Origin: Stenotrophomonas aracearum
GTDB taxonomy: Bacteria; Pseudomonadota; Gammaproteobacteria; Xanthomonadales; Xanthomonadaceae
Direction: 5' to 3'
Assembly: GCF_031834615.1 (NCBI RefSeq)
Contig: NZ_CP115543.1
Coordinates: 2,925,001-2,989,000, forward strand
DNA: 64,000 bases
The position numbers and the translations under genes are program-made. The notes under the pieces were generated by a model. That model was not told the DNA's origin. It worked only from the letters and a program-made list of their open reading frames with translations, and made no database searches. Positions 1 to 7,296 of the stretch are shown here, piece by piece (position 1 is the stretch's first letter; each line of letters begins with the position of its first letter).

Positions 1-416
1 TGCCGTAGGCCAGCAACAGGCCGAACACGCCACCGGAGGCACCGAGCACGGTCGCCGGGTCGGTCAGCATCGCGCCGACCAGCAGCTGGCACAGGCCGGC
101 GCCGGCCACGCAGACCAGGTAATAGATGAGGAAGCGCTTCTCGCCCCAGGTCTGCTCCAGCGGCGCGCCGAACATGAAGAGCGCCAGCATGTTGAAGAAC
201 AGGTGGCCGAAGCTGCCATGCAGGAAGCCATAGGTGAGCAGCTGCCACGGCTGGAAGTTGCCGCCCGGCGAGAACGGGTCGAAGCCACCGCGCAGCGGTT
301 GCAGCATGAACGGCTCGAAGGTGCCGTTGCCGAGCAGGAACGGCTGCTGCAGCAGGAACAGCACGATGTTGGCGATCAACAGTGCCTTGGTAACGGTGGG
401 CAGTCGCGGAAACATG
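1..416 (-). CDS. Rhomboid family intramembrane serine protease (3' end outside window)
   Basis: Rhomboids cleave membrane proteins inside the bilayer with a Ser-His dyad. The visible N-terminal part begins MFPRLPTVTKALLIAN and is followed by several hydrophobic segments. A GASGG motif near the window edge would hold the nucleophilic serine. A histidine-bearing segment (YGFLHGSFGHLFFNM, roughly residues 62-76) fits the first conserved helix pair of bacterial rhomboids. The ATG at 416 precedes the first membrane segment. The gene runs off the left edge, so the catalytic histidine and the total length cannot be checked. Substrate unknown. Confidence 0.85.
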
Positions 417-449
417 GGGGCATCCTTTGGAACCGGGCCCATCATAACG

Positions 450-821
450 TCAGCCCGGGCCCCACACCGCAGCATCCAGGTCGTCTTCGGCCCGGGGCAT
501 GTGCTTGACCCGGCCGCGCTCCATCACCACGCCTTCGGCGCGCAGCCGCTGGTTCTGCTCGCGCCAGCCGCGCGAGCCTTCCGGCATGGCGATCCGACCG
601 TCCGAGCGCAGCACCCGGTGCCAGGGCAGGTCCGGGTCGTCGTTCATGCCCAGCACCCGCGCGGTCAGCCGGGCCCGGCCCGGCAACCCGGCCTTGGCCG
701 CGACCTGGCCGTAGCCCATCACCTGCCCGCGGGGGATCGCGCGGATCACCGCCACGATCCGCGCACGTGCCTGCGCGGCGGCATCGGCCGCGTCGTCGGC
801 GCTGGGCGAGGACTTTTTCAT
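450..821 (-). CDS. Alkyltransferase-like protein (ATL, MGMT-family fold without catalytic Cys)
   Basis: This 123-residue protein has the C-terminal DNA-binding fold of O6-alkylguanine-DNA alkyltransferase. The wHTH part contains IPRGQVMGYGQVA, and the active-site motif reads PWHRV where true transferases have PCHRV. The Trp-for-Cys change is the hallmark of ATL proteins. These bind O6-alkylguanine without repairing it and hand the lesion to nucleotide excision repair (family knowledge from E. coli YbaZ and yeast Atl1). A 33-base gap separates it from the rhomboid gene downstream and a short gap separates it from gor upstream, so co-transcription is possible. Signs of degeneration are absent. 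Confidence 0.9.
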   Translation of the reverse strand: MKKSSPSADDAADAAAQARARIVAVIRAIPRGQVMGYGQVAAKAGLPGRARLTARVLGMNDDPDLPWHRVLRSDGRIAMPEGSRGWREQNQRLRAEGVVMERGRVKHMPRAEDDLDAAVWGPG

Positions 822-834
822 GCGCGGGACCTCC

Positions 835-2190
835 TCAACGCATCAGTACGATTTCTTCGGACGAGGTCGGGTGGATGGCCACGGTGTCGTCCAGCTGCGC
901 CTTGGTTACACCCATTTTCACCGCCACCGCGAACCCCTGCAGGATTTCGTCGGCGGCTTCGCCGAGCAGGTGCACGCCGACCACGCGTTCGTCTTCGCCT
1001 ACGCACACCAGCTTGAACAGGCTGCGCTGCGAGCCGTCGGCCAGCGCCTGGACCATCGGGCGGAAGTTGGTGCAGTACACGCGCACGTCGCCGTGGCGCT
1101 CGCGCGCCTCCTGTTCGGTCAGGCCTACCGCGCCCAGCGCCGGGTGCGAGAAGACCACGCTGGCGACGTTTTCGTAGTCCATCTTCGCCTGCGGCTTGCC
1201 ACCGAACAGCCGGTCCATCAGCTTGCGCGCAGCGGCGATCGCCACCGGGGTCAGGCCGACCTTGCCGGCGATATCGCCCACTGCATGCACGCTGGGCACG
1301 GCGGTGGTCTGCCAGTCGTCGACGTCCACTTCGCCTTTGTCGCCAATGGCAATTCCCAGCGCTTCCAGCCCCAGTCCGGCACTGTTGCCACGGCGGCCGG
1401 TAGCGAAGAACAGCTGGTCGAAACGCGGTTCGGCCGGGCCGTCGTGACCGTAGGCGATGACATCGTCACCGTCGCGGCGCAGCTCGCGCAGGCGGTAATT
1501 GAAGTGCAGCTGCACGCCGTGGTGGCGCAGGTTCTCGGCCAGCTGTGCGGTCAGTTCCGCGTCGAAGCGTTCCAGCAGGCGTTCGCCCCGCACCAGCAGG
1601 GTGACCCGGCTGCCCAGCGCCTGCAGCAACCCGGCCAGCTCGACCGCGATATAGCCGCCGCCGACGATCGCCACGCGCTCCGGTGCACTGCACAGGTTGA
1701 AGAAATCGTCGGACACCGAACCCAGTTCGGCCCCGGGAATGTCCGGGCGCTGCGGGTGCGCGCCGGTGGCCAGCAGGATGTGCTCGCCGCTGATGCGGAT
1801 GCCGTCGCTGCATTCCACCGTGTGCGCATCGACCAGCCGCCCCTTGCGCGGCACGCGCACCACGCCGGTGTCGTCCAGGCGCTTGAGGTAGCTGGCATGG
1901 ATGTTGGCGATGTAGCCCTGGCGGTGCACCACCAGTTCCTTCCAGTCCAGCGTCGGCCGGGTAGGCACGTCGAAGCCCATTGCGGCGGCGAGCGTCACCC
2001 GGCTGGAGAGGTCGGCAGCCAGCCACATCGCCTTCTTCGGCACGCAGCCGACGTTGACGCAGGTGCCGCCGAGTTCGCCCGGTTCGAGCATCGCCACGCG
2101 CTTGCCATGCTGCGCGGCGCGGAACGCGGCCGCGAGGCCGCCGGAGCCGCCACCGAGCACGATCAGGTCGTAATCAAAGTGCGTTGTCAT
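835..2190 (-). CDS. gor: Glutathione-disulfide reductase
   Basis: This FAD- and NADPH-dependent flavoenzyme of about 451 residues reduces GSSG to GSH in the cytoplasm. The N-terminal FAD-binding glycine motif (LGGGSGGLAAA) is followed by the redox-active disulfide CVNVGC within GGTCVNVGCVPKK. A central NAD(P)-binding fold (VGGGYIAVELAG) leads to the C-terminal dimerisation domain ending in HPTSSEE, whose His is the acid/base of the family. I chose the ATG at 2190 (MTTHFDYDLIVLGGG) over the one four codons upstream because it sits closer to the beta-alpha-beta fold. Length is normal for Gor. Lipoamide dehydrogenase-like relatives are the main alternative. Confidence 0.92.
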   Translation of the reverse strand: MTTHFDYDLIVLGGGSGGLAAAFRAAQHGKRVAMLEPGELGGTCVNVGCVPKKAMWLAADLSSRVTLAAAMGFDVPTRPTLDWKELVVHRQGYIANIHASYLKRLDDTGVVRVPRKGRLVDAHTVECSDGIRISGEHILLATGAHPQRPDIPGAELGSVSDDFFNLCSAPERVAIVGGGYIAVELAGLLQALGSRVTLLVRGERLLERFDAELTAQLAENLRHHGVQLHFNYRLRELRRDGDDVIAYGHDGPAEPRFDQLFFATGRRGNSAGLGLEALGIAIGDKGEVDVDDWQTTAVPSVHAVGDIAGKVGLTPVAIAAARKLMDRLFGGKPQAKMDYENVASVVFSHPALGAVGLTEQEARERHGDVRVYCTNFRPMVQALADGSQRSLFKLVCVGEDERVVGVHLLGEAADEILQGFAVAVKMGVTKAQLDDTVAIHPTSSEEIVLMR

Positions 2191-2220
2191 GTGCGCAAGC
2201 ATGCCACGCCCGCCTGCGCC

Positions 2221-3447
2221 TCAGGCGTGAGGATGGTGCAACGCTGGCCAGCGCCCGTAGGTCATCGCGCGCCACACCCATTCCAGCGGGCCGAAGCGGA
2301 AGTGCTTCAGCCACAGGTGGCTGAGCAGCACCTGCAGCGCGAACAGGGCCAGCGCGAACGGCACCTGCCAGGCACGCGGCAGCGTTTCGAATGCGCCCAG
2401 GCCGTAGCCGTAAAACAGCCAGGTGCAGACCAGCGACTGCAGGATGTACTGGGTCAGTGCCATGCGCCCCATCGGCGCGAGCACGCGGAGGTGACGGTGC
2501 CAATGCACGATCCACGCCAGGTACCCCAGGCACATCAACAGGCTGGCCAGCGACGACAGCGCGTAAGCCGCGCCGGTGGTGGGGGTGAAGGTGCCCGGCG
2601 CCAGGTACGGGACCCACAGCGCGCTGAGCAGCATAAGGCCCAGGCCGACCGGCAACGCCCCCAGGCGCAGCCGCCGATACAACCGCTCGAAGCGCTTCGG
2701 CTCGGCCAGTGCACCACTGCGCGCGAACCAGCTGCCGAGCAGGAACATGCCGAGCACTTCCGGACCGATGATCAGCGCGCCGGACAGGGCCGTGCCGAGG
2801 TCGCTGGCGCGTTGCGCCACGGCCTGGACAAACGTGCCATGCCCATACGCCTGGCGCTGCAGTTCAACGGTGTGCTGTCCCTGCGCGATGGCGCTGGCCA
2901 TGCTGCCGCCCTCGCCCTGCGCCTGTGCGGCAAGGCCGACCACGGCGCCCAGCAGCAGCATCATCGCGGCCGCGCACAGGTAGGTGAGCACGCCCATGGC
3001 CGGCAGCCAGCGCTGCGGCGCTTCGCGGGTGGCCAGCAGTGGCAGCGAGACCAGCGCGTAGATCACCAGGATGTCGCCGGACCAGACCAGCAGCGCATGG
3101 CACAGGCCAATGAGCAGCAGGCCGGCGCTGCGGCGCAGGTAGAACGGGGTGAAGTCGCGGCGCGCGGCTTCGGCACGCTGCGCCATGATCGCGAAACCGG
3201 CGCCGAACAGCAGCGAGAACAGGGTGAAGAACTTGCCCTGCACCAGCACGTACACCGCCGCATCGACCCCGTAGTCCAGGCCGGTCCAGTGCGGGTCGAT
3301 CCCGGTGAAGGCCAGGTCCAGCGGACCGCTCAGCGCTTCCATGTTCATCAACAGGATGCCGAGCAGCGCGACCCCGCGCAGGATGTCGATGACTTCAATG
3401 CGGTCGCCACCGGCCAAGGGCTGCAGCGACGGGGTGGCAGGCTTCAC
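2221..3447 (-). CDS. DUF418 family multi-pass membrane protein
   Basis: About 408 residues with roughly ten hydrophobic segments. The N-terminal IEVIDILRGVALLGILLMN and the C-terminal HFRFGPLEWVWRAMTYGRW are the two signatures typical of DUF418 proteins. These are acyltransferase-3/YeiB-like membrane proteins whose substrate is unknown. The start is uncertain: a GTG at 3447 (VKPATPSL) gives the usual short cytosolic leader, while an in-frame ATG at 3492 would add 15 residues and overlap the downstream hairpin of slyD. The gap to gor is about 30 bases, so the two may be co-transcribed. Confidence 0.85.
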   Translation of the reverse strand: MKPATPSLQPLAGGDRIEVIDILRGVALLGILLMNMEALSGPLDLAFTGIDPHWTGLDYGVDAAVYVLVQGKFFTLFSLLFGAGFAIMAQRAEAARRDFTPFYLRRSAGLLLIGLCHALLVWSGDILVIYALVSLPLLATREAPQRWLPAMGVLTYLCAAAMMLLLGAVVGLAAQAQGEGGSMASAIAQGQHTVELQRQAYGHGTFVQAVAQRASDLGTALSGALIIGPEVLGMFLLGSWFARSGALAEPKRFERLYRRLRLGALPVGLGLMLLSALWVPYLAPGTFTPTTGAAYALSSLASLLMCLGYLAWIVHWHRHLRVLAPMGRMALTQYILQSLVCTWLFYGYGLGAFETLPRAWQVPFALALFALQVLLSHLWLKHFRFGPLEWVWRAMTYGRWPALHHPHA

Positions 3448-3491
3448 GGGCGACTCGCGGATCGGGGCGGACAGTATGGAGCAGACACGCA

Positions 3492-3513
3492 ACGGCCCGC
3501 CGAAGCGGGCCGT
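3492..3513 (-). terminator. Hairpin after slyD, probable terminator
   Basis: A perfect 9-bp stem (ACGGCCCGC/GCGGGCCGT) closes a four-base loop, TTCG on the minus strand, just downstream of the slyD stop. There is no clear T-run, so Rho-independent action is only probable. Confidence 0.55.
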
Positions 3514-3536
3514 GGGTGTTACGCGGTGGCCTGCAC

Positions 3537-4016
3537 TCAGTGCTGGTGGCCGCCGTCGCCGTGCACGTGGCCGTGCTCGATTTCTTCCGCGCTGGCTTCG
3601 CGCACGTCCACGATCTCCACCGAGAAGTGCAGGTCCTTGCCGGCCATCGGGTGGTTCAGGTCGACGTCGACCACGCTCATGCCGACCTTCTGCACGGTGA
3701 CCGCGCGCGGACCGAAGTTGGTCTGCAGCACGACCTGGGCGCCCGGGGTCAGCTTGGTGGTGCCGAAGTGCTTCTTGGGCACGCGCTGGGTCAGGCCTTC
3801 ACGACGTTCGCCGTAGGCATCGGCCGCCTTGACGTCGACCTCGAAGGTCGCGCCGGCTTCCTTGTCCATCATGGCGTTTTCCAGGCCCGGGATGATGTTG
3901 CCGTGGCCGATCAGGATTGCCAGCGGGTCGCGGTCCTTCGAGCTTTCGATCGGCTCCTGGCCCTGCTCGGCAACGGTGTAATGGAAGCGGACAACGCGGT
4001 CTTTTTCGATCTTCAT
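3537..4016 (-). CDS. slyD: FKBP-type peptidyl-prolyl isomerase SlyD
   Basis: A 159-residue cytosolic prolyl isomerase and metallochaperone. The N-terminal FKBP half (VVRFHYTVAEQG...LIGHGNIIPGLENAM) is interrupted by the insert-in-flap chaperone domain containing GERREGLTQRVPKKHF. The fold closes with VDLNHPMAGKDLHFSVEIVDV. The tail is His-rich (HGHVHGDGGHQH), matching the nickel-binding tail of SlyD but shorter than in E. coli. It is divergently oriented from the NlpC/P60 lipoprotein gene, and the roughly 115 bases between them must hold both promoters. A strong hairpin follows the stop. Confidence 0.95.
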   Translation of the reverse strand: MKIEKDRVVRFHYTVAEQGQEPIESSKDRDPLAILIGHGNIIPGLENAMMDKEAGATFEVDVKAADAYGERREGLTQRVPKKHFGTTKLTPGAQVVLQTNFGPRAVTVQKVGMSVVDVDLNHPMAGKDLHFSVEIVDVREASAEEIEHGHVHGDGGHQH

Positions 4017-4133
4017 GCGGGAACTCTTGTTCTGGGGCTGCCAGGGCAGACGGGTGGGACGGGTTGTCGCCCGCCGGATACGCCGCCATCATGACGGCCT
4101 TCTGAGGTCGCGCATTATCCGGACATCACGCAC

Positions 4134-4667
4134 ATGACGCCAGTTCCGCGCTCGATCGGCCCGTTCGCCCGGGGCGCCGCCCTGCTCTGCCTGGCCCTGC
4201 TGGCCGCCTGCGGCGGTGGCAGGCCCCCCCGCCCGAGCGCGCCGCCGGCCTCCACCCAGGTCTGGCCGACGGTGGTACCGAACGACCCGCAGGCGGCCAA
4301 CGCGGTGCTGATGCGCGCCATCGGGCTGGTCGGCACGCCCTACCGCTACGGCGGCAACACGCCGGAGTCGGGGTTCGACTGCAGCGGGCTGGTCGCCTAC
4401 GTGTACCGGGAAATGCTCGACCTGAAGCTGCCGCGCACCTCGCGCGACCTGGCGGCGGTGCAGGGCCCGAAGATCGACCCGCAGCGGCTGGCGCCGGGCG
4501 ACCTGGTGTTCTTCGGGGACCGCGGCAACGTGTTACACGTCGGCATATATGTGGGTGAAGGACGGTTCGTGCACGCGCCGAGCACCGGGGGAACGGTGCG
4601 GCTGGACTCGCTCGGCGGGACGTACTGGAAGCAGCACTACACGGGAGCGAAACGCGTACTTCACTGA
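4134..4667 (+). CDS. NlpC/P60 family peptidoglycan endopeptidase lipoprotein
   Basis: A 177-residue secreted lipoprotein. The N-terminal signal peptide ends in lipobox LAAC (Cys26), followed by a Gly/Pro/Ser-rich linker. The C-terminal NlpC/P60 cysteine peptidase domain carries the catalytic Cys in GFDCSGLV (about Cys83) and the catalytic His in LHVGIYVGEG (about His135). Such Spr/MepS-like enzymes cut DL-endopeptide bonds in peptidoglycan from the periplasmic face of the outer membrane. The next gene encodes a paralogue with the same domain, so the pair probably arose by duplication. It is separated from that gene by an A/T-rich regulatory-looking gap. Confidence 0.92.
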   Translation: MTPVPRSIGPFARGAALLCLALLAACGGGRPPRPSAPPASTQVWPTVVPNDPQAANAVLMRAIGLVGTPYRYGGNTPESGFDCSGLVAYVYREMLDLKLPRTSRDLAAVQGPKIDPQRLAPGDLVFFGDRGNVLHVGIYVGEGRFVHAPSTGGTVRLDSLGGTYWKQHYTGAKRVLH

Positions 4668-4692
4668 AATGAATGGGGCAAAGGTTCAAAAG

Positions 4693-4708
4693 TGTGACTT
4701 GAATCACG
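4693..4708. promoter_or_regulatory. Candidate Clp/CRP-type binding site
   Basis: The sequence TGTGACTTGAATCACG matches the CRP-family consensus TGTGA-N6-TCACA at nine of ten fixed bases. It lies in a conspicuously A/T-rich 130-base gap about 90 bases upstream of the second NlpC/P60 start, a workable activator position. Xanthomonads use Clp, a CRP homologue that responds to cyclic di-GMP, at such sites. Confidence 0.5.
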
Positions 4709-4798
4709 TTGTTCTTAACGAACATTTAACGGAATTTGTACCAAATCACACGACTTACACGGCATCATCACCCATCGTTTTTATTCAGTGACCGCCGC

Positions 4799-5578
4799 GT
4801 GACGACAGCCGACCTGACGTGCCAAGGCCAGACCGCCACTTTCCGGCGCACTGCCCGCCCCGCTCTTCTCGCTTTCGCCCTCTGCCTGGCCAGTGTTCCG
4901 GCCTGGGCACAGACAGCACCGACGACCGCCGTCGATGCCGTGCCGGTTGCCGCTGCTGCCGTCGCCGAAGCACCCGCCGCCGCCAAGCCGAAGGCTGAAG
5001 CGCCGGCCCGCAGCAAGGCCGATGCCGCTGCCAGCGCCACCCTTGCCGCCCTGCTGCCGCACCTGGCGGCCAACGACACCATTCCGCTGATGGACCGCTC
5101 GGCGATGTTCGCCGGCGATCTGAGCCGCCTGCTGGCCAACTACGACGCCAGTTCCGGTGCGAACGGGGTGGTGGTCGGTGGCGAAGCCGACAACGGCAAG
5201 GTGCAGTCGCTGCTGCGCCGTGCGATGACCCTGCTGGGCACGCCGTACCGCTGGGGCGGCACCTCGCCGGACAGCGGTTTCGACTGCAGCGGGCTGGTCG
5301 GGTATGTGTTCAAGACCGCGCTGGGCATCGAGCTGCCGCGCGTGTCGCGTGAAATGGCCCACGATGGCGAAGCCCAGCTGATCAACGACCGCAACGCGCT
5401 GGCCGCGGGCGACCTGGTGTTCTTCGGCCGCAAGGGCCGGGTCGACCACGTGGGCATCTACGTGGGCGAAGGCCGCTTCCTGCACGCGCCCAGCACCGGC
5501 AAGGACGTCCGCGTGGACAGCCTGGTCTCGGGCTACTGGGGTGGCAAGTTCATGCAGGCCCGCCGCGTCGAGCTCTGA
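4799..5578 (+). CDS. NlpC/P60 family secreted peptidoglycan endopeptidase
   Basis: About 259 residues. From the GTG at 4799 (VTTADLTCQG) there is a polar N-region, then a hydrophobic core LLAFALCLASVPAWA with a type I cleavage site before QTAP. An Ala/Pro/Lys-rich linker precedes the C-terminal NlpC/P60 domain with catalytic Cys in GFDCSGLV and His in DHVGIYVGEG. The domain is very similar to the preceding lipoprotein, but this copy lacks a lipobox, so it should be free in the periplasm. An ATG at 4736 would also be in frame but spoils the signal peptide. A Clp-like box lies upstream and a strong terminator follows. Confidence 0.9.
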   Translation: MTTADLTCQGQTATFRRTARPALLAFALCLASVPAWAQTAPTTAVDAVPVAAAAVAEAPAAAKPKAEAPARSKADAAASATLAALLPHLAANDTIPLMDRSAMFAGDLSRLLANYDASSGANGVVVGGEADNGKVQSLLRRAMTLLGTPYRWGGTSPDSGFDCSGLVGYVFKTALGIELPRVSREMAHDGEAQLINDRNALAAGDLVFFGRKGRVDHVGIYVGEGRFLHAPSTGKDVRVDSLVSGYWGGKFMQARRVEL

Positions 5579-5610
5579 GCCGACCCGACCGATCCGCCTG
5601 CCGTGAAGAA

Positions 5611-5637
5611 GGCCGCTGCCCTGCAGCGGCCTTTTTC
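5611..5637 (+). terminator. Rho-independent terminator after NlpC/P60 gene
   Basis: A 9-bp stem GGCCGCTGC/GCAGCGGCC with a three-base loop is followed by five T residues, 30 bases downstream of the stop codon. Confidence 0.9.
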
Positions 5638-5824
5638 GTTGGGGCGGGCGGTGGCCGGTCCGGGCGGCAACCGGCGTTGTCCCTACTGTCGTTCGAGCAA
5701 ATCGCTTTGCACGCGACCAGCCCAGGCCGGGTCCGGCGGGGCTGTTGATCCCGGTGGGGGGCGGCCCGTCGGGGCACGCCGACCCTGTAGACACCGCCCG
5801 GGATGTTTTCCTCAAAGGTGACGC

Positions 5825-7162
5825 ATGGCGGCAGTCCCTGAATTTCCGGCCCGGTGTGTAATCTGGTTTGGGCACCCCCACGCGGCCGAGCGGGCCGCCC
5901 TTGCAGCGGAAGGTTGGCAGGTACGCGGGGTCGCGAGCGACCAGTGCGTGGCGATCGGCATGCGCAGCAACGACCTGGTGGTCGGGCTGCTGGACCTGCG
6001 CGGTACGCCGCCGGGCAACCTGGAGCATCTGCAGGGACTGTTGGAACAGCACCGGCACATGCGGCTGCTGGCGATCCTGCCGGCCGGTCCGCTGCCGGCC
6101 GATCCGGCGTTGCAGGCGTTGCTGGGCTGCTGCGCGGAGACCTACACGACGCCGCTGGACGTGACCGGGCTGGTGCTGCGGCTGCAGCAGCTGGCCGACG
6201 GTGAGGCGGCGGGACAGCCGGCCGGTGCGCAGGCGCTGGTCGGGGACAGTGCGGTGCTGCAGGTGGCACGGGCGGCGCTGCGCAAGTTCGCGCCGGTGGA
6301 TCTGCCGGTGCTGATCACGGGGGAAACGGGCACGGGCAAGGAGCTGGCGGCGCAGGCACTGCATGCGCTGTCGCCGCGCCATGGGCGTCCGTTCCTGGCG
6401 GTGAACTGCGGGGCGATTCCGGCGGCGCTGGTGCAGTCGGAGTTGTTCGGGCATGAGCGCGGGGCATTCACGGGCGCGGCGACGCGGCGGCTGGGCCTGT
6501 TCGAGACGGCGACGGGCGGGACGGTGTTCCTGGACGAGATCGGGGACCTGCCGCTGGACGCGCAGACCAATCTGCTGCGGGTGCTGCAGGAGGGCACGAT
6601 CGAGCGGGTGGGCAGCAATCATCCGGTGTCGGTGGATGTACGGGTGGTGGCGGCGACGCATGTGGACCTGGAGCAGGCGGTGGAGCGCGGGCAGTTCCGC
6701 CGCGATCTGTTCTACCGGCTCAATGTGCTGCGCTTGCCGATGCCGCCATTGCGTGAGCGTGGGACGGACATCGTGTTGCTGGCGGAGCATTTCCTGGCGA
6801 GCTTCCGGCGCCGGCATGTGACGCGGGCGCGGGGGTTCAGTACGGAGGCGGCGCGTGCGCTGCAGCGTTTCAACTGGCCGGGCAATGTGCGGGAGCTGTT
6901 GAACCGGGTGCAGCGGGCGGCGATCGTGAGCGAGGCGGAACTGATCAGCGTGGCCGACCTGGAGCTGCTGCCGCCGCAGGTGGAGATGCCACAGCGGATG
7001 CTGCACGACGCGCGCCAGGCGGCGGAGCGGGATGCGCTGCTGCAGGCGTTGCGCGACAACGCGTTCAACATCACCGCGTGTGCTCGGACGATGCAGGTTT
7101 CTCGGGTTACGGTGTATCGGTTGTGCCGCAAGCACCAGCTGGCGTTGCCGGAACTGCGTTGA
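5825..7162 (+). CDS. Sigma-54-dependent transcriptional activator (VpsR/FleQ-like), candidate regulator of the adjacent fap-like operon
   Basis: A 445-residue bacterial enhancer-binding protein. Residues 1-130 form a degenerate receiver-like domain: an Asp sits in LLDLRG (D57) at the phospho-acceptor position, but the acidic pair expected after the first strand is absent, as in VpsR and FleQ relatives. The AAA+ domain has Walker A GETGTGKE (166-173), the sigma-54 contact loop GAFTGA (213-218) and Walker B VFLDEIGD (234-241). A Fis-type helix-turn-helix (NITACARTMQVSRVTVYRL) ends the protein. An intact GAFTGA loop means it should truly activate sigma-54 promoters. It converges with the fap-like operon, whose own promoter looks like sigma-54, so I infer that operon is its target. 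Family members often bind cyclic di-GMP. Confidence 0.9.
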   Translation: MAAVPEFPARCVIWFGHPHAAERAALAAEGWQVRGVASDQCVAIGMRSNDLVVGLLDLRGTPPGNLEHLQGLLEQHRHMRLLAILPAGPLPADPALQALLGCCAETYTTPLDVTGLVLRLQQLADGEAAGQPAGAQALVGDSAVLQVARAALRKFAPVDLPVLITGETGTGKELAAQALHALSPRHGRPFLAVNCGAIPAALVQSELFGHERGAFTGAATRRLGLFETATGGTVFLDEIGDLPLDAQTNLLRVLQEGTIERVGSNHPVSVDVRVVAATHVDLEQAVERGQFRRDLFYRLNVLRLPMPPLRERGTDIVLLAEHFLASFRRRHVTRARGFSTEAARALQRFNWPGNVRELLNRVQRAAIVSEAELISVADLELLPPQVEMPQRMLHDARQAAERDALLQALRDNAFNITACARTMQVSRVTVYRLCRKHQLALPELR

Positions 7163-7206
7163 AGTCAGAGTTCCTGACGCTGATGCCTACACCAATCGTG
7201 AGCAGA

Positions 7207-7229
7207 GCCCCCTTCGTGTTGAAGGGGGC
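7207..7229. terminator. Bidirectional hairpin between the activator gene and fapF-like gene
   Basis: A perfect 9-bp stem GCCCCCTTC/GAAGGGGGC with loop GTGTT lies between two convergent genes. A second small hairpin (GCGCC-AAC-GGCGC) follows at once. No T-run is present on either strand. Confidence 0.5.
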
Positions 7230-7268
7230 GCGCCAACGGCGCGGGGTTTAGGTGGAATGCTCGGCCAT

Positions 7269-7296
7269 ACATGCTTTGAGCGTGCTCAAAGCATGT
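7269..7296 (-). other. Perfect 12-bp hairpin spanning the fapF-like stop codon
   Basis: ACATGCTTTGAG and CTCAAAGCATGT form a perfect 12-bp inverted repeat around CGTG. The TGA stop of the fapF-like gene (7288-7286) lies inside it. There is no T-run, so it is more likely an mRNA 3'-end stabiliser or a protein-binding palindrome than a classical terminator. Confidence 0.6.

Noticed and set aside
820..3816. A 998-codon open frame on the plus strand
   Set aside because: It is antisense to gor and the DUF418 gene, which have clear family motifs. Its His/Gln/Arg-rich translation is the usual shadow of GC-rich genes.
5785..5800. Half site GACACC before the activator gene as an autoregulatory box
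   Set aside because: Only one arm is present, with no palindrome. Matches this short are expected by chance.
4781..7135. A 784-codon minus-strand open frame
   Set aside because: It opposes the NlpC/P60 gene and the sigma-54 activator, both with intact catalytic motifs.
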